Shown piece after piece: positions 10,063-21,312 of a DNA stretch of 64,000 nucleotides. The notes under the pieces were generated by a model. The model was not told the DNA's origin. It did no database searches and saw only the letters and a list, made by a program, of their open reading frames with translations. Made by a program: the position numbers and the translations under genes. The stretch comes from Dendrophyllia cribrosa. Lineage: Eukaryota; Cnidaria; Anthozoa; Scleractinia; Dendrophylliidae. The DNA lies in NCBI GenBank assembly GCA_024195265.1, contig JAJLRJ010000005.1:32205536-32269535 (forward strand). The letters run 5' to 3'. How positions within the stretch are numbered: the first letter of the stretch is position 1; each line of letters begins with the position of its first letter.

Positions 10063-11370
10063 GAACGGACTAATTGTATTCGAGCTACCTTTTCAGCTTT
10101 CAGTTCAGAAGAAGAGGAAATGTGTGAGAGAATTGCTTTTGCGTAAATTTATTTGTTGTTTTCTTCGTGATCATGGTCCAACAATTGATATTTGATATCT
10201 GTAATTAAATAATTACACCGATCAACATTTGCACTGGGCCTAGCAACAAAGAAAAAAACGATTGTTATGAAGTGTGTCAATTCTCAGGCATTGCTTGCAA
10301 TCTTTACTACTAGTTTCTGTAAATTAAGTTTGATGCAAATACACCTTTTAATCAGCCATCCCTCCAAACGTATTTTTGCAATAGAACGGTCTTTGTGATT
10401 GGGTGAAAGCTGTCGACTCACCCAGTAATGATTGAAAACAATAACAACAAAACAAAATAGGAAATTCAACCCTCAAAGTTGCGACCAGTTTAAGCGCCAT
10501 GGCGCCTAAAAGTTCGGCACTGGCGACCAGATTTCCAAACAAGTCGCCAACTTGGCGACCAGTGGCGAGGCGAGCACCCGGGAAATTTTCGCGTGAAAAA
10601 CGGATAATGAATGGATTGATTAACACTAGAACTTTCATCCCAACGGATGTTTTTAAAAAGAATGTAATACAAATGATACTGATTACATGTAACCGATTTT
10701 GCCATTCAAAAGTTAACAAATTTGAACCGCTAGGAAAGGGATTACAAAATAAAAATAGCAACGAACAGATTCTTTTAAATGCACACAGATTATTACTTGC
10801 AGCTTGACTGAACATCAACTGGTTGCCTAGCACATGACATAGTTTTCCCGTTGGCGGCGCATGACACATTGCATGGAATGCATGCAATCAATTCTTGAGA
10901 ATCTGACGAATATGAACATAATTATCTTCCAAAGAGAAATAGGACACGGGACTCTTCGTGTTAACTTGTTTAAAAGGCTCAATTTTTATATGTTGTAACA
11001 TGAGACCGTTAAGTTATCGACTGTAAATAAATTTTACACACTCAAAACAAAACATCATGAAGAAACATTTTTTCTACCTTCGATGCTCATTCTTAAAAAA
11101 AAAGAAAAACAGAAAATAACCTGCAAATAAAAATAAACTAAAAAAAGCTTAAGTTGGCGTATGAGCGACATTTCGCTGTTTGGCTCAAGACAAGTTCACA
11201 GGGAAACTTTTCATGGAAACAGTCATTTTGACTTGTGAAATTTTCACATGCTCAGCACTTTGCTGGTTTATTCACCGTTCATTTCTTATGCTATAATCTG
11301 TGTATTGTCAACTGACAGAAGGCGTTACACACATGTTGCAAAGTCCGGCTCGAATGCTCCGAGTCTTTTT
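10063..11370. other. Intergenic; short frames of doubtful value
   Basis: A 102-codon plus frame (10499-10807) overlaps a 179-codon minus frame (10348-10887). Both run across a short block with repeated TGGCGACCAG (10,540-10,570). Neither matches a family I know. The rest is AT-rich and non-coding. Confidence 0.3.
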
Positions 11371-11375
11371 TCACC

Positions 11376-12156
11376 ATGTTAACCAAAATTCTCGAGGACT
11401 TGTCAAGTCTCAATAAGCGGTTAAAAGTTGGAGACGCAAGCCCGGAATCCAGACGTGTTGCGGAACAAATGAAAAAGAAATATGAGGGGCAAATTGAGTT
11501 TTCATGCTGTGACTTGAAACGTTTAAACGCACTGAAAGAGGATAAATTCAGTTCCGTCCTTATTCCACAGCAGGAGGCTACAAAAGGAACAAAAAGCTTT
11601 ACAAACACAGTGATGGAAATTGTCTATATAATTCTGTGTTGGTCCTTATTCAAGGCGATGAATTGAATAACCACATTCTTAGATTGTTAACTGCAGTGGA
11701 ACTCTATCTGAATCCCCAGTTTTATGTGGACCACCCCAAACTTGCTGATGGTAGAAGTTGTTGTTTCTCTGATTCAACGATATTTACTTTGCTACAAAGC
11801 GATGCTGCTCAAAAAGAGTTTGAAAAAGATGCAGGGTAGATGCAGTTCAAGCTCTGGCTGTGAACACTTGCAACGAGGGAAGGTGGGGCACACTAATGAA
11901 CATGATGGCATTAGCAACGGTACTAAAGCGACCTCTGTTCTCACTGTATCCAAAATTTGATCACAGTGTGGGAATATATCCAGTAATGAGCGGTCTCATT
12001 AAACGCCGCGGCATGGAAGGTACGGAAGTGAAGGAGTCCTTGATCTTCTATCTTCTCTGGACAAGGGATAGTGCTTTCAACAACCGTCCTGGGGCAATAT
12101 TTCAGCCTAACCACTTTGTTCCTGTTGTTTCTTGCCAAAGAGTTGAAAGTGAGGAA
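11376..12156 (+). pseudogene. Vertnin/OTU-like domain, N-terminal half of a fused gene
   Basis: Three frames are needed. 11376-11625 is the N-terminal part, with IPQQEATKGTKSFTNTV. 11626-11836 has VLIQGDELNNHILRLLTAVE and FSDSTIFTLL. From 11837 the frame gives NTCNEGRWGTLMNMMALA and RPGAIFQPNHFVPVV. The pattern (glycine-rich start, LRLLTAVEL, NxCxEGRWG, final NHFVP) is that of vertnin-like proteins distantly related to OTU cysteine proteases; no catalytic claim is made. The last frame continues without a break into the hAT protein that follows. Frameshifts near 11625 and 11837 break it. A similar C-terminal fragment lies at 19.5-19.9 kb. Confidence 0.6.
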
Positions 12157-14732
12157 ACGGCCTCTACGAGCACCGTCCTACCACCCAAAAAAGACAAGGC
12201 TCCATCGCTAGGCAGGCCAAGAGACATTTCTTCGTTCTTTCAACCAGCCAAGGACAGACCAAAAGCCGTGAAGAGATCCTCTACTCAAGCTGACTTAAAC
12301 ACTACTGATAGCAGCAACTGTGAAAAAGTCGCTAAGAATTCAGAAACAACAACAAGGAAATTTCTAGACTCTTGGAAAATAAAATTTCCATGGGTTATCT
12401 ACGATGCTGGTGAGAACACCATGTTTTGTGATTTTTGTCGTAAAGCTGATGCGAAGGTTGCAGGCAAAACCGATCTTGTCACTGGCTCAAATACATTTAA
12501 GAAGGATACACTTAAGAAGCATATTGAGAGCCAGGGCCATTTACGTGCACAGGATTTTGTGATCAATGGAGAGAAGGCAGTTACCAAACGAGCCATATTC
12601 AAAGGGCTTAAAAAAGGCAGCTGAGAAGGTAGAGGAGCAGGTGTTTAAGGAAATGTCAGTGAAAATTAACACTGCTTACTTCGTTACAAAGAAGGAACTA
12701 CCATTTACAAAGTTTCCTGGTCTTCTTCAACTTCAGCAAAAGAATGGCATTCAAATGACCAACACCTATTCAAATGACATAACATGTGCGGAAATGGTTG
12801 CAACAGTGGCAACACTGATAAAACAAGAGATGACCACAAAGCTTCAAAATGAAGCAAGGTACATATCCGTCATGATTGATGGTGCCACAGATACCTCCAG
12901 TACTGAGAATGAAATTGTGTATGCTAGATGTTTAGGTGATGATGGACGACCAGTCAATCGCTTCGTAGGACACAAACCTGTGGAGCATGCACATGCCAAT
13001 AGTAAGCTTAATTTAATCACGTTATTGTAAGCAAAGACAAATAAAAGCTAGATACCATCTTTACAATGGCAAACAAAGGACAAGGAAACAAAATCAAAAA
13101 AATTGTAAAAACTAAAGTTAAAAATACATCGTAAAAGTAAATAATCTGACCACTCATTGCGGAAAACAAAATAATGTTTAACAATCATTACTTTTCATGG
13201 ACGTTTTGAGATTGACATTTTTATAGTTTCATGTTGGATTATAAAACAACTTTGATCTCTCTTGATTCGTAGGTCTTCTTCAAGTTGTAAACAACAGCTT
13301 TGCAGCCCTTGGGGTGAAGGAGTGGAAAGAAAGTACCATAGGGTTTGGTGCAGATGTTGCCTCGGTCAATTTGGGGAAACGACAAGGTGTTTCATCGATT
13401 CTCAGACGTGACGTCAGTCATCTAATTGACATCCACTGTCTCCCACATCGCTTGGAACTTTCCATGCTTGAAATGCAGCGTGAGTGCAAATATGTCCATG
13501 ACGTGAACGACATTTTGCACTTAGTCTGGAAGACCTATCATTATAGTCCAAAGAGTAAGTGTGAGCTGAAAGCCTTGGGGAGTGAGCTTGGATTGGATGT
13601 CCTGAAGCCCAGACCAGTTAAAGGTTCCAGGTGGCTTTCCCATGTCAGTGGTGCACTGAGGGTCTTCATTAAGCCACTGAAAGATGGAAACATCAGCTCT
13701 GATCCTGCCTAGTATGCTGCCGTCCTCGCACACATGGAGCATCTTGCTGCAACATCCACCAACTCAGATGTCAAAGGAAGGGCAAAGTTCATCACAAAAG
13801 CCATGAAGAAAGCCTGTCTTGTTACTTTCTGTCACTTTCTGTCTGATTTGTTTGAAATTCTTAGCAAGCTTAGCATCCAATTCCAGAGAAATGAGCTGAT
13901 ACTTCCATGTGCTGTGTCTCTTTTGGAGGAGACTGTATCTAATGTCTCCCTTCTTGCTAAGCGACCTATGCCAGGAGGAAGGCTACAAGCTTTTCTCAAT
14001 AGTGTGGCAGCTTCGGGCAGTTGCTTAATGTTTCAAGGGATCGCGCTCTCTGGAGATGTAAGTGGTGTAAACACAGTTGAGATCAATGACAAAGCTGTTG
14101 TAGGGGCCCAGATAAAACAAGTGACGGATCTCTGTTTGTCTGGTTTGAGGGAAAGATTTTCTGTTCTTTTACAAATCCCTCAAGGAAAGGTTTCCTCTCT
14201 GCCTGGTCCCAACCAAGTGGTTAAAGACCTCCTGGTCTTTAACCATGATGCATGGCCAACGGCTCAAAGTGAGCTGATTGAATTTGGCCAAGAGGCGATA
14301 ATGCGCCTCTCAAGTTGGTTCCAGCCAGTGTTGGAGGGTAAAGGATGCAGCACTGCTGCCATTCCATCCCAGTGGATATCTCTGAAGGTACCGGTGAGAA
14401 CCCAGTTCAAACACAAAGGGTACCTGGATCTGTGGGTCACTCGTTTGAGCAAACCACCTTACAGAGATGATCTCAAAGATACCCTTCATCTAGTTGAGAT
14501 CATGTTGGTTCTTCCAATATCTGCAGCCCAGTGCAAAAGAGCCATCTCAGCTCAAAACAGAATTAAAAATGATTCACGTTGCTGTCTTGGAGGAGAAACC
14601 CTGGAAAATTTAATGCGAATTGCGCTAGAGGGACCATCCATTGTGGATTTCGAACCAGACAAAGCAGTCAAGGCATGGTTTTCTTTATCAAAACGACCAC
14701 GAAGACCACTGATGTCTCCAATCCTAAACTAG
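12157..14732 (+). pseudogene. ZNF862/KIAA1586-like hAT transposase-derived protein, nearly complete
   Basis: The N-terminal part has RDISSFFQP and a TTF/BED-like finger (MFCDFC … H … H, about 12420-12540). The RNase H-like core follows, with MIDGATDTSSTENEIVY (first catalytic-type Asp), GADVASVNLGKRQGV and IHCLPHRLELSML. The hAT C-terminal dimerisation block is near 14500-14660 (LPISAAQCKRAISAQNRIK, then LENLMRIALEGP). A GT-AG intron of 271 bp (13002-13272) splits codon 1/2 and the frame continues correctly across it. Lesions are a one-base shift at an A6 run near 12606 and a TAG at 13710-13712, after which the same frame stays open to 14732. It is fused to an OTU-like half upstream. Domesticated relatives in vertebrates are ZNF862 and KIAA1586. 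Confidence 0.75.
13002..13272 (+). other. GT-AG intron in the hAT gene
   Basis: The donor GTAAGC follows the first base of a Ser codon. The acceptor is TTGATTCGTAG. Joining 13001 to 13273 keeps the reading frame (…HANSLLQVVNN…). The interior is AT-rich and has stops in the frame that enters it. Confidence 0.75.
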
Positions 14733-16944
14733 TCATTACTGTCTTTTTCTTCACTCCCAGGGATACAAATTAGCCGACATTAAGTAAAACTAAAGTATAT
14801 CGATTTTCAATAAAATTGTGTACAAGAAAGGGCATGTGATTCTTGAACGTAATGAGAATAACGCATGCTATGTGACCCAAGACTACAAAATAGCTCACCA
14901 ACATTGACAATGTTCAATCACTTGTAATTTAAGTACTTGTTAAGTAACTATTATTATAGTGAAATGTTTGTCACAGTGGCATACTTTCTTGAAAGATTTT
15001 ATTAAGAGAACATTGCCGCTGATGTTGGGTTTGTTCCGAATTATTTTCCTTTAGACAGTTGCTATGAAAAGTTGTTTGATAAATAAATTAATTGCTGGTA
15101 AAATTATTAATTTTGTATTCCGTTTATGCAAGAATTTATTATAAAATTGCTTTTAAAGGTTTGGGCGACGGGTTAACTGCCCTTTTGTTATTTTCTTTTT
15201 TTTATTATTTGTTGTTTGTGTTTACCTGCATGATACTATAGTCACGTTTAGCTTACGTTTCGTTACTTGAAAAAATAGAATTGGCGAAATTAAACTCAAT
15301 TAAAGTGAGTTGTTCCAAAAATAGTTGGACCTCTGTTAAAGGGTTCCTCTCAACCAGTGTGCATTGCGACCGTATGTTACTTCTATCTGCCTCAAAGCTT
15401 GATATTTTTCATCGTACAAAGTGTGACATGATTCGAGCAAGGTAGATAAGTTCAAAACAAAATTTTGTTATTGTTATTATTTCCTTGGTGTTTTTTGACA
15501 TTACAAAACGATTTTTTTTGTTTCCTTCAATTGGAAAGTAATTTTCCAAAACAGGAATGGACTTAAAATGTCATTATCCAAGTGAACAAATATAAAGTAA
15601 AAAATTACCTGTTTGTTTAAATAAAGACAGCTAAAATATTATTTGTAATGTTTGGTTTTCCTTAATGCTATACATGTTCAGAACAAGACGTAACGACAAG
15701 ATGTGAACTATAACTTCCACTCGCACATCTTGACCTATACAATAACCTTAAAACTTTATTTCAATTCAATGTAAATTTAATTGAAACCTAGTTTAATCCA
15801 GTCCAGAGTCCACTGAGTTCAAGGCTCAAGATTAATGTCATCCAAGTCGGAGTGTCGGTAACAGTAGTCTTTGTTTTCAAAGGGGTTTTGAGGGGGTCTT
15901 CGTTTCCAAGGGGTCTTCATTTACGAGATCTAAAATGTCTTCAAAATGCTATCAAAGAAAGCAACAAAGCTTCCTGTAACGAATTAAAGCAGCGATACTG
16001 CGGGTTTGTCCCAGAAACGTTGGTACCTTTCAGCAAATGGGAACAGTTCCTGCATGATATCTTCAAACGTTTGGAGCTTTCTGGGAACAGTTAGTGCGCA
16101 ATTTTGCAGGGACTGTTTGTTCGACATTCCGTTTAGTTTTGCCACAAAATAAACGCTTGTAATCTGTGTGAGAAGAAACTTGATTGTATCCCGGTCTCTT
16201 TTTGTATCAAGATAGCTAAAGCTGTCTTGTTCCAGTCTCCGATCCGGTTCTCGATATGGGCGTTTAATTGCTGTCTTGCATCAAAAGAATAAAAATGCTC
16301 TTTAAGTCATTTACTACGTCCAGTAAGGGTAAGTTACAATTTTCTAGGAGAAATGCTGTTCCTTGGATGTAAATTTGTAATAAATTCAAGAGTTTTGAAA
16401 GACCTTCATAAATCTCCATGGAATTTCTTCTTTTGATGTCTTCGTCATCTGCTTGTTCAGCACATTCTACCAAGGTTTTGTCATAGATTCTTCCTGCTTC
16501 CTGGGTCGAGGTTATTGGAAAATGTGAGCGCATATGCTCCCCTACAGCCTTGACAGCAAGACCTGTCAGTCATTTTTCTCTCGTTTACTTTTTCTTTTAT
16601 TTTTCCAGGAAGTACCTTTTCTTCAGGATCTCTTGCACTGAGATGCTGACAGAGCATAGCGGATGTGCCCCTTGCTTTATTAGCATTGAGAAACGTTTGC
16701 TTTTTGTGACGAAGAGATGGCCTATGTAATGACGACATAGAAAACGACGCTGTGCAAGATGGTTGAATGGACATGTCCATTTTCGCTGTTTAAAAGGAGA
16801 TGACAAGGTGGTGAATTCCGATGTCATTGTGCACGTTTTTTTCTGTGAGAGGTGACAATCACCTTGTGTAGTTACTAATTTCGATTCTGGAACTTTTGTC
16901 TCATTAGTTTTTGAAAATGACTATGTAGATTCCTCACTTTTTTG
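14733..16944. other. Intergenic with two short unrecognised frames
   Basis: 14.74-15.85 kb is AT-rich and without features. A plus frame at 15852-16094 (80 codons) contains CNELKQRYCGFVPETLVPF and ends in an amphipathic stretch. Minus frames at 16264-16533 (89 codons) and 16481-16780 (99 codons) overlap each other. None matches a family I recognise; they may be exons of a decayed element. Confidence 0.3.
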
Positions 16945-17213
16945 TGTTTGGTATTGGAATCAAACGACGCCGTGGATATTTTTTAAGGTTTTTCTTTGCA
17001 TGTTTCCGTCCACGAATCTGTCAATTGTTCAGTTTTTTCTGCATGTTTGGTACTGGAAACAAACGCGGCTGTGGATGATTTTGAAGGGTTTTTTTTGCGG
17101 ATAGATAAGATGCAACTTGACTTTCCTTTGTTTTTGTCGACGAATCTGTCGATTGTTCATTTTTTTTCTGCTTGTTTCGTACTGGAAAAAAACGAGGCCG
17201 TGGATGTTTTTGA
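16945..17213 (+). repeat. ~130-bp repeat units, first cluster
   Basis: Three unit starts of the type AAACGAGGCTGTGGATGTTT lie at about 16963, 17061 and 17190. Each unit also contains TTGACTTTCCTTTGTTTT and CGAATCTGTCGATTGTTC. The first unit lacks about 32 bp. The same units recur at 18.06-18.31 kb and in part at 19.41-19.50 kb. Two units happen to be open in frame with the integrase fragment that follows, making a longer but probably artificial frame from 16996. Confidence 0.8.
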
Positions 17214-17760
17214 AGTTAAAGTTAAAGACCGTGAGTTGATCACCCGACAGCACGAGCAGCGTATCAGCAATCATCCCCATTCAGGCAAGATTGCCCAGCC
17301 ATCCGCCGTGTGCATAGGTGATTTTGTCTACTTGTACGGTGATCAGAACATGTCAAGCGCCCAAGATTGTTACTTAGTTACATCTGTGGAGGGAAACTGG
17401 TGCAATATCAATAAGTTCCACGGTACACAACTACGAAATACCTCATATGGAGTAAAGCGCAGAGAGAGTTACAAGGTTCCCTCTGGCATCGAGTCCCACC
17501 CAAGTCAGTACCCCGCAGAAGAGACACCTACGGCTTCTCCAGCTCGTTCGCCGTCACCACAACCACTGGCAGTCCCTGTAAACTACCCAATGGTAGACCC
17601 TCCCGACGTCACCCAGCCCGAGATGATACTTCCTATGATGCAGCCAGTCTGCAAGGTTCCGCTGGGACAAGACACTGCCAATGAGAACGAGTTCTTGCGC
17701 AGATCATCTCGTCCACGTCGTCATCTGTGTTATCTCAGTGACTTTGACACTGACTTTTAG
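17214..17760 (+). pseudogene. LTR retrotransposon integrase, C-terminal fragment
   Basis: The frame reads VKDRELITRQHEQRISNH, then VCIGDFVYLYGDQN, YLVTSVEGNWCNINKF, a basic RRESYKVP block and a Pro-rich tail ending RRSSRPRRHLCYLSDF. This is the C-terminal domain and tail of an LTR-element integrase, where the GDxVYLY strand and the YLV/W-C-x-I-x-K-F strands form the SH3-like fold. The catalytic DDE core is absent; repeats replace everything upstream. A purine-rich tract (GGGAAGAAAAAAAAAAAG, 17887-17904) and a likely 3' LTR follow. Superfamily (BEL or Gypsy) is not settled. Confidence 0.65.
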
Positions 17761-17886
17761 TTGATCCATTTAGACATAGTAGGCATGTCGTTCATTTATA
17801 TTATCATTAGAATATTGTTACAGTTCTACAGTTTGCTACAGCGTATGCACAGCCATTGTTACTCTAGACAAGTTTTAACCCCAAAC

Positions 17887-18040
17887 GGGAAGAAAAAAAA
17901 AAAGTAGTTGTGCCATTATGGTTGTATAATCTAGGTCAGCGGTCACACAATTGTATAGCTGGAGACCCTGTGGCAAGCCCTCAGGGGTCAGCCATCTTGT
18001 TTTGTTTTACATGAGTATTAAATCCTGGCCTTGTGTTAGA
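17887..18040 (+). repeat. Polypurine tract and putative 3' LTR
   Basis: The purine-rich tract at 17887-17904 is followed by TG-starting sequence (TGTGCCATTATGGTTG at 17909). The sequence contains AGCCATCTTGTTTTG and a possible AATAAA-like TATTAAAT. No second LTR copy exists in the window, so the right border is not fixed. Confidence 0.4.
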
Positions 18041-18062
18041 TCATAGTCTGTTATCTATTGGC

Positions 18063-18310
18063 GTTGTTTCATACTGGAAACAAACGAGGCTGTGGATATC
18101 TTTTAAGGTTTTTCTTTGCATGATTGATCAGATGTTCCTTGACTTTCCTTTGTTTTTGACCACGAATCTGTCGATTGTTCAATTTTTTTCTGCTTGTTTG
18201 TTACTGGGAACACACGAGGCTGTGAATGTTTTTGAAGGTTTTTCTTTGCGTGATAGATCAGATGTCCCTTGACTTTCCTTTGTTTTCGTCCACGAATCTG
18301 TCAATTGAAG
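18063..18310 (+). repeat. ~130-bp repeat units, second cluster
   Basis: Two units starting near 18081 and 18211 match the cluster at 16.9-17.2 kb, including TTGACTTTCCTTTGTTTT and CACGAATCTGTCGATTG. Spacing is about 130 bp. Confidence 0.8.
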
Positions 18311-19407
18311 GGCTCGGGGCATATCTAGCCTATGTTGCTTTTGAGGTCGTTTTTTTTATTTTTCTCACTCAGATTTCTCCATTTTTGGCATGTGAAATAC
18401 AAATTAGTTGCAAAACATTGTTCCGATTTTGTTGTTGTTTTTACCGTAGCTTTCAAGAAATAACGTAGGCAAAAAAAATGTGAACGTCTCTCACCGAATC
18501 CCGCTCGAAAAAAAAGAAATCGTGAAGTTTACCCGCATTTCTCGATTTTACGCTGATTTTTCACTTCAGATGGCCAAGTTTGGGCTCGTACCGCTGAATC
18601 CCGCTCAAGAAAAATAAATCCAGAAGTTCATTCCCTCAAAATCGCTTCATTGTTATCACCAATAGTCAGCCACTTAGATTCGCACCATCTCCCTTATCCT
18701 TATGGAGCTCCTTTAGGAAACACTCCCGGTCCTCCGCTGCCGGCTCATAGAATTTCACCCAGCCACAAGAACTCACTTTGAGCTGCCCAAAGCTGTATTT
18801 CAATCTCCCGCATGACCACGCAAAGCCGACCTATCGGCCACTGTCGCAAAGCATGTCGGGATATCAATGGCCAAAATGAAAACGGAATGTCCGCCAAACG
18901 AAATACGGAAAATATTATAAGTCTGGAAGCACTTAGGATATTGGGCATTTCGACCACAACATGGGATGGGAAATGACCCACAACTCACAATGCTGCCCCT
19001 TTTCTGATCCAAAGTGATTTCAGACTTTCCTGCCGGCTCGTTTTGTCCACCAAGGCCGTTTCAACCTCGAGTGTTGAATAGCACTTCGGATACAAGGTCA
19101 ACAAGGGACATGACTCGTTTCTTTGAGGTGTCAGAAACTTACGGATTTCTGGACTTAATGTGGTCCTTCAATCACCAGACGGGCCTTAAACATATTGGCT
19201 TATACACATGCTACAGACGATGTGTTTTCCGTAGCGATCTCGCGATTGATAAGCGAGCCAGGCGTGCGTAAATAACAGTATTTTCGTTCATGTCGTTGGC
19301 GCGGGTCAGGTGTATTGCGGTCGCATATTCTCATGGCCAATCTGCTGTAATGGCGTCGAAATTACGCTCTGAATGTAAACAACCACTAGACCGCCAGAAC
19401 TATGCTC
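18311..19407. other. Intergenic; short duplicated motif
   Basis: A motif CGAATCCCGCTCGAAAAA near 18495 recurs as CTGAATCCCGCTCAAGAAAAA near 18594. No gene was recognised; the 78- and 85-codon frames here look like chance frames. Confidence 0.3.
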
Positions 19408-19510
19408 AGAACTCTGTCGATTGTTCAGTTTTTTCTGTTTGTTTGGGAATGGACAGAAACGAGGCTGAGGGTTCGGTTGTCTTTCAAGGCTTTTCCTTAA
19501 TACATGAGAG
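19408..19510 (+). repeat. ~130-bp repeat, partial third copy
   Basis: CTCTGTCGATTGTTCAGTTTTTTCTG, split by eye into the unit motifs seen at 17 and 18 kb, is followed by AAACGAGGCTGAGGG and an altered tail. It is less than one unit. Confidence 0.6.
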
Positions 19511-19889
19511 CTAAGTTGTACCTGTTTTGATTCTTTTTTCGGGGGTCTTTGGTGAATTGCAACGACTCTGGCAATCGGTCATCTATTATGCATTTCTTCC
19601 CCCTTGAAGGTAAATTCCCGAACAAAGTGGAACCACCCGGAGTTGTCTTCCCGCATTTAACGATTTTGGAGTACGTACATGTAGATGATGGTTCGGTAGG
19701 AGACGAAGCTATAAGTGGTACAAAATGATTCGGTTGAAAAGCGCTGTTATTATCCAAAGAACCATCACAAGTAAACATTATGTAGCACACACCGTTGGTT
19801 GACAAGTTCCCGATACGCGGGGTTATCAAGCTATGAAGCAATGGCCGTAAGTTACCTGACACAGCTCCAATAAAAGAGTTGGTCATCAA
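19497..19889 (-). pseudogene. Vertnin/OTU-like fragment, C-terminal
   Basis: A 130-codon minus frame contains CDGSLDNNSAFQPNHFVPLI, which matches the end of the domain at 11.4-12.2 kb (NNRPGAIFQPNHFVPVV). After it comes a Ser/Thr-rich stretch without further similarity. The upstream half of the domain is missing, cut at the border with the transposase-like relic that starts at 19879 on the other strand. Confidence 0.5.
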
Positions 19890-21312
19890 CGTTTACTGGA
19901 GTTCAGCCAAAGTGAACGTCATATTGGATGAAGTGGCTGAGAACCCATGCGAAACATTTGTCAACTCTCACAATGGGAGACAAGTGGTGTGTCCAAACGA
20001 TAGGCACAACATGAAAACTTGGAGACAGTGTGAGTACAAAGATTACATTTATGACCAGTCAAGGAATAATGCAGTGACACCAATGAGCCACCTTTTCCTA
20101 AAGACCGAAGAATCGCATTGGCAGAATAAATTTAATCAACCAATATCTCAAAATGTATCAGATGATTTCTTCAGGTTGTCTGGAAGACACAAGACTCTAA
20201 TTCACCAAAAGAGAACTGGAAAGGCGATACCTGCCCTGAGGTTATCATATTACGAAAATGAAACGGTATCCCGTTCAATCAGTAAACTCCTGTACTTAAT
20301 GATGCTGTCACAACTTGACTCGTATTTCCGTGACCCAAACACTGGAAAACTGAAAGAAAATTTTGTGTTTGTAGTGGACAATGGTGTGAACATGCCGCGA
20401 AGTCCTTTGGTACAAATACTGCTTGTACACCTTCGGAGATACCTAGGACTAAAAAGATCACACAGGTATCATTTCCTGAATATCATATTAGGCGGAACCC
20501 TGTAGAATGTGTGCATGCCCCAGAAGAGAAAGAGCTGGCAAAACATGGACCATTCAAAAGAATTATGCAACAGCCAAACACAGCGGAACACAGACAGGCA
20601 ACGGAAGATATGACAAATGAAGTCCGAGATGTTCTCAGTCGTGCAAAATTTGGCGGTCAGCCAATCCTGTGCGTCAGGAGTTTAACTGGACAAGAAAACT
20701 TTGTCTTTGATGATGAAGATACCTTACCTAACTTCCTCTCACTGACTGAACAGAGAAAGCTAGAATGTTTACTCGGATACAAGTCAAAAAGTAATTTGAT
20801 CAGCAAAGAATTAAGTATCATTTGGGAAGTGATACATTCGAGGGAAACTATGCAGAGGATTATCAAATGCTGACCAATGAAACTGGTTCAAAAGTTATGA
20901 CAGCATGGAAAGATAAATATACAACAACCATATTCAACGACTCATTGTTGTTCACATCCCACACACTCCAGCCGGTCCCTGACTATGTAAGATGGTATTT
21001 GACTGGTGGGCAGATGCACTACCTCCCCTACGAACGATGGCGAGACCTTGTGGATGGCCCATGAAACAACATTCCCGAACTATTTCTTCCATCAAGAGTA
21101 TTGGATTTAGTCTTCCTCAGTTTACGAAACCTTCCGCATACACGATGAGAAGTATCAGTATTCTGTGCTGGTGCCCCATAGAGGAACAAGACTACAGTAC
21201 CTGTCTTGAGCAACAGAGGTGGAGGCAACATCCCTTGTTCAAGGAAAAATGTCTCTGAGGATGACGATGTTACTGAGCCACCATACTGTCCAGTGGCAAA
21301 CCAAATGATACA
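19879..21312 (+). pseudogene. DDE-like transposase relic, uncharacterised cnidarian type
   Basis: Frame 1 (19879-20505) has NSHNGRQVVCPNDRHNMKTW, then a hydrophobic KLLYLMMLSQLD and FVFVVDNGVNMPRSP, where the Asp sits as the second Asp of a DDE site would. After a shift near 20470 the next frame gives RRNPVECVHAPEEKELAKHG, a place where a catalytic Glu could lie. Later pieces are YAEDYQMLTN, WYLTGGQMHYLPYE (20822-21064), and after TGA at 21061-21063 the same frame reads NNIPELFLPSRVLDLVFL. I know similar unnamed proteins from corals but no formal family name. There are at least three frame changes and three stops. Confidence 0.5.

Noticed and set aside
10348..10887. 179-codon minus frame as a gene
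   Set aside because: It overlaps a plus frame, shows no recognisable domain and is biased by AT-rich and GGCGACC repeats.
16996..17213. N-terminal part of a 254-codon frame as a novel protein domain
   Set aside because: It is two units of a ~130-bp DNA repeat that happens to be open; the same units elsewhere are not in a coding context.
18745..19012. Minus frames at 18.75-19.0 kb as a gene
   Set aside because: Two overlapping frames on the same strand without domain, start context or repeat partner.
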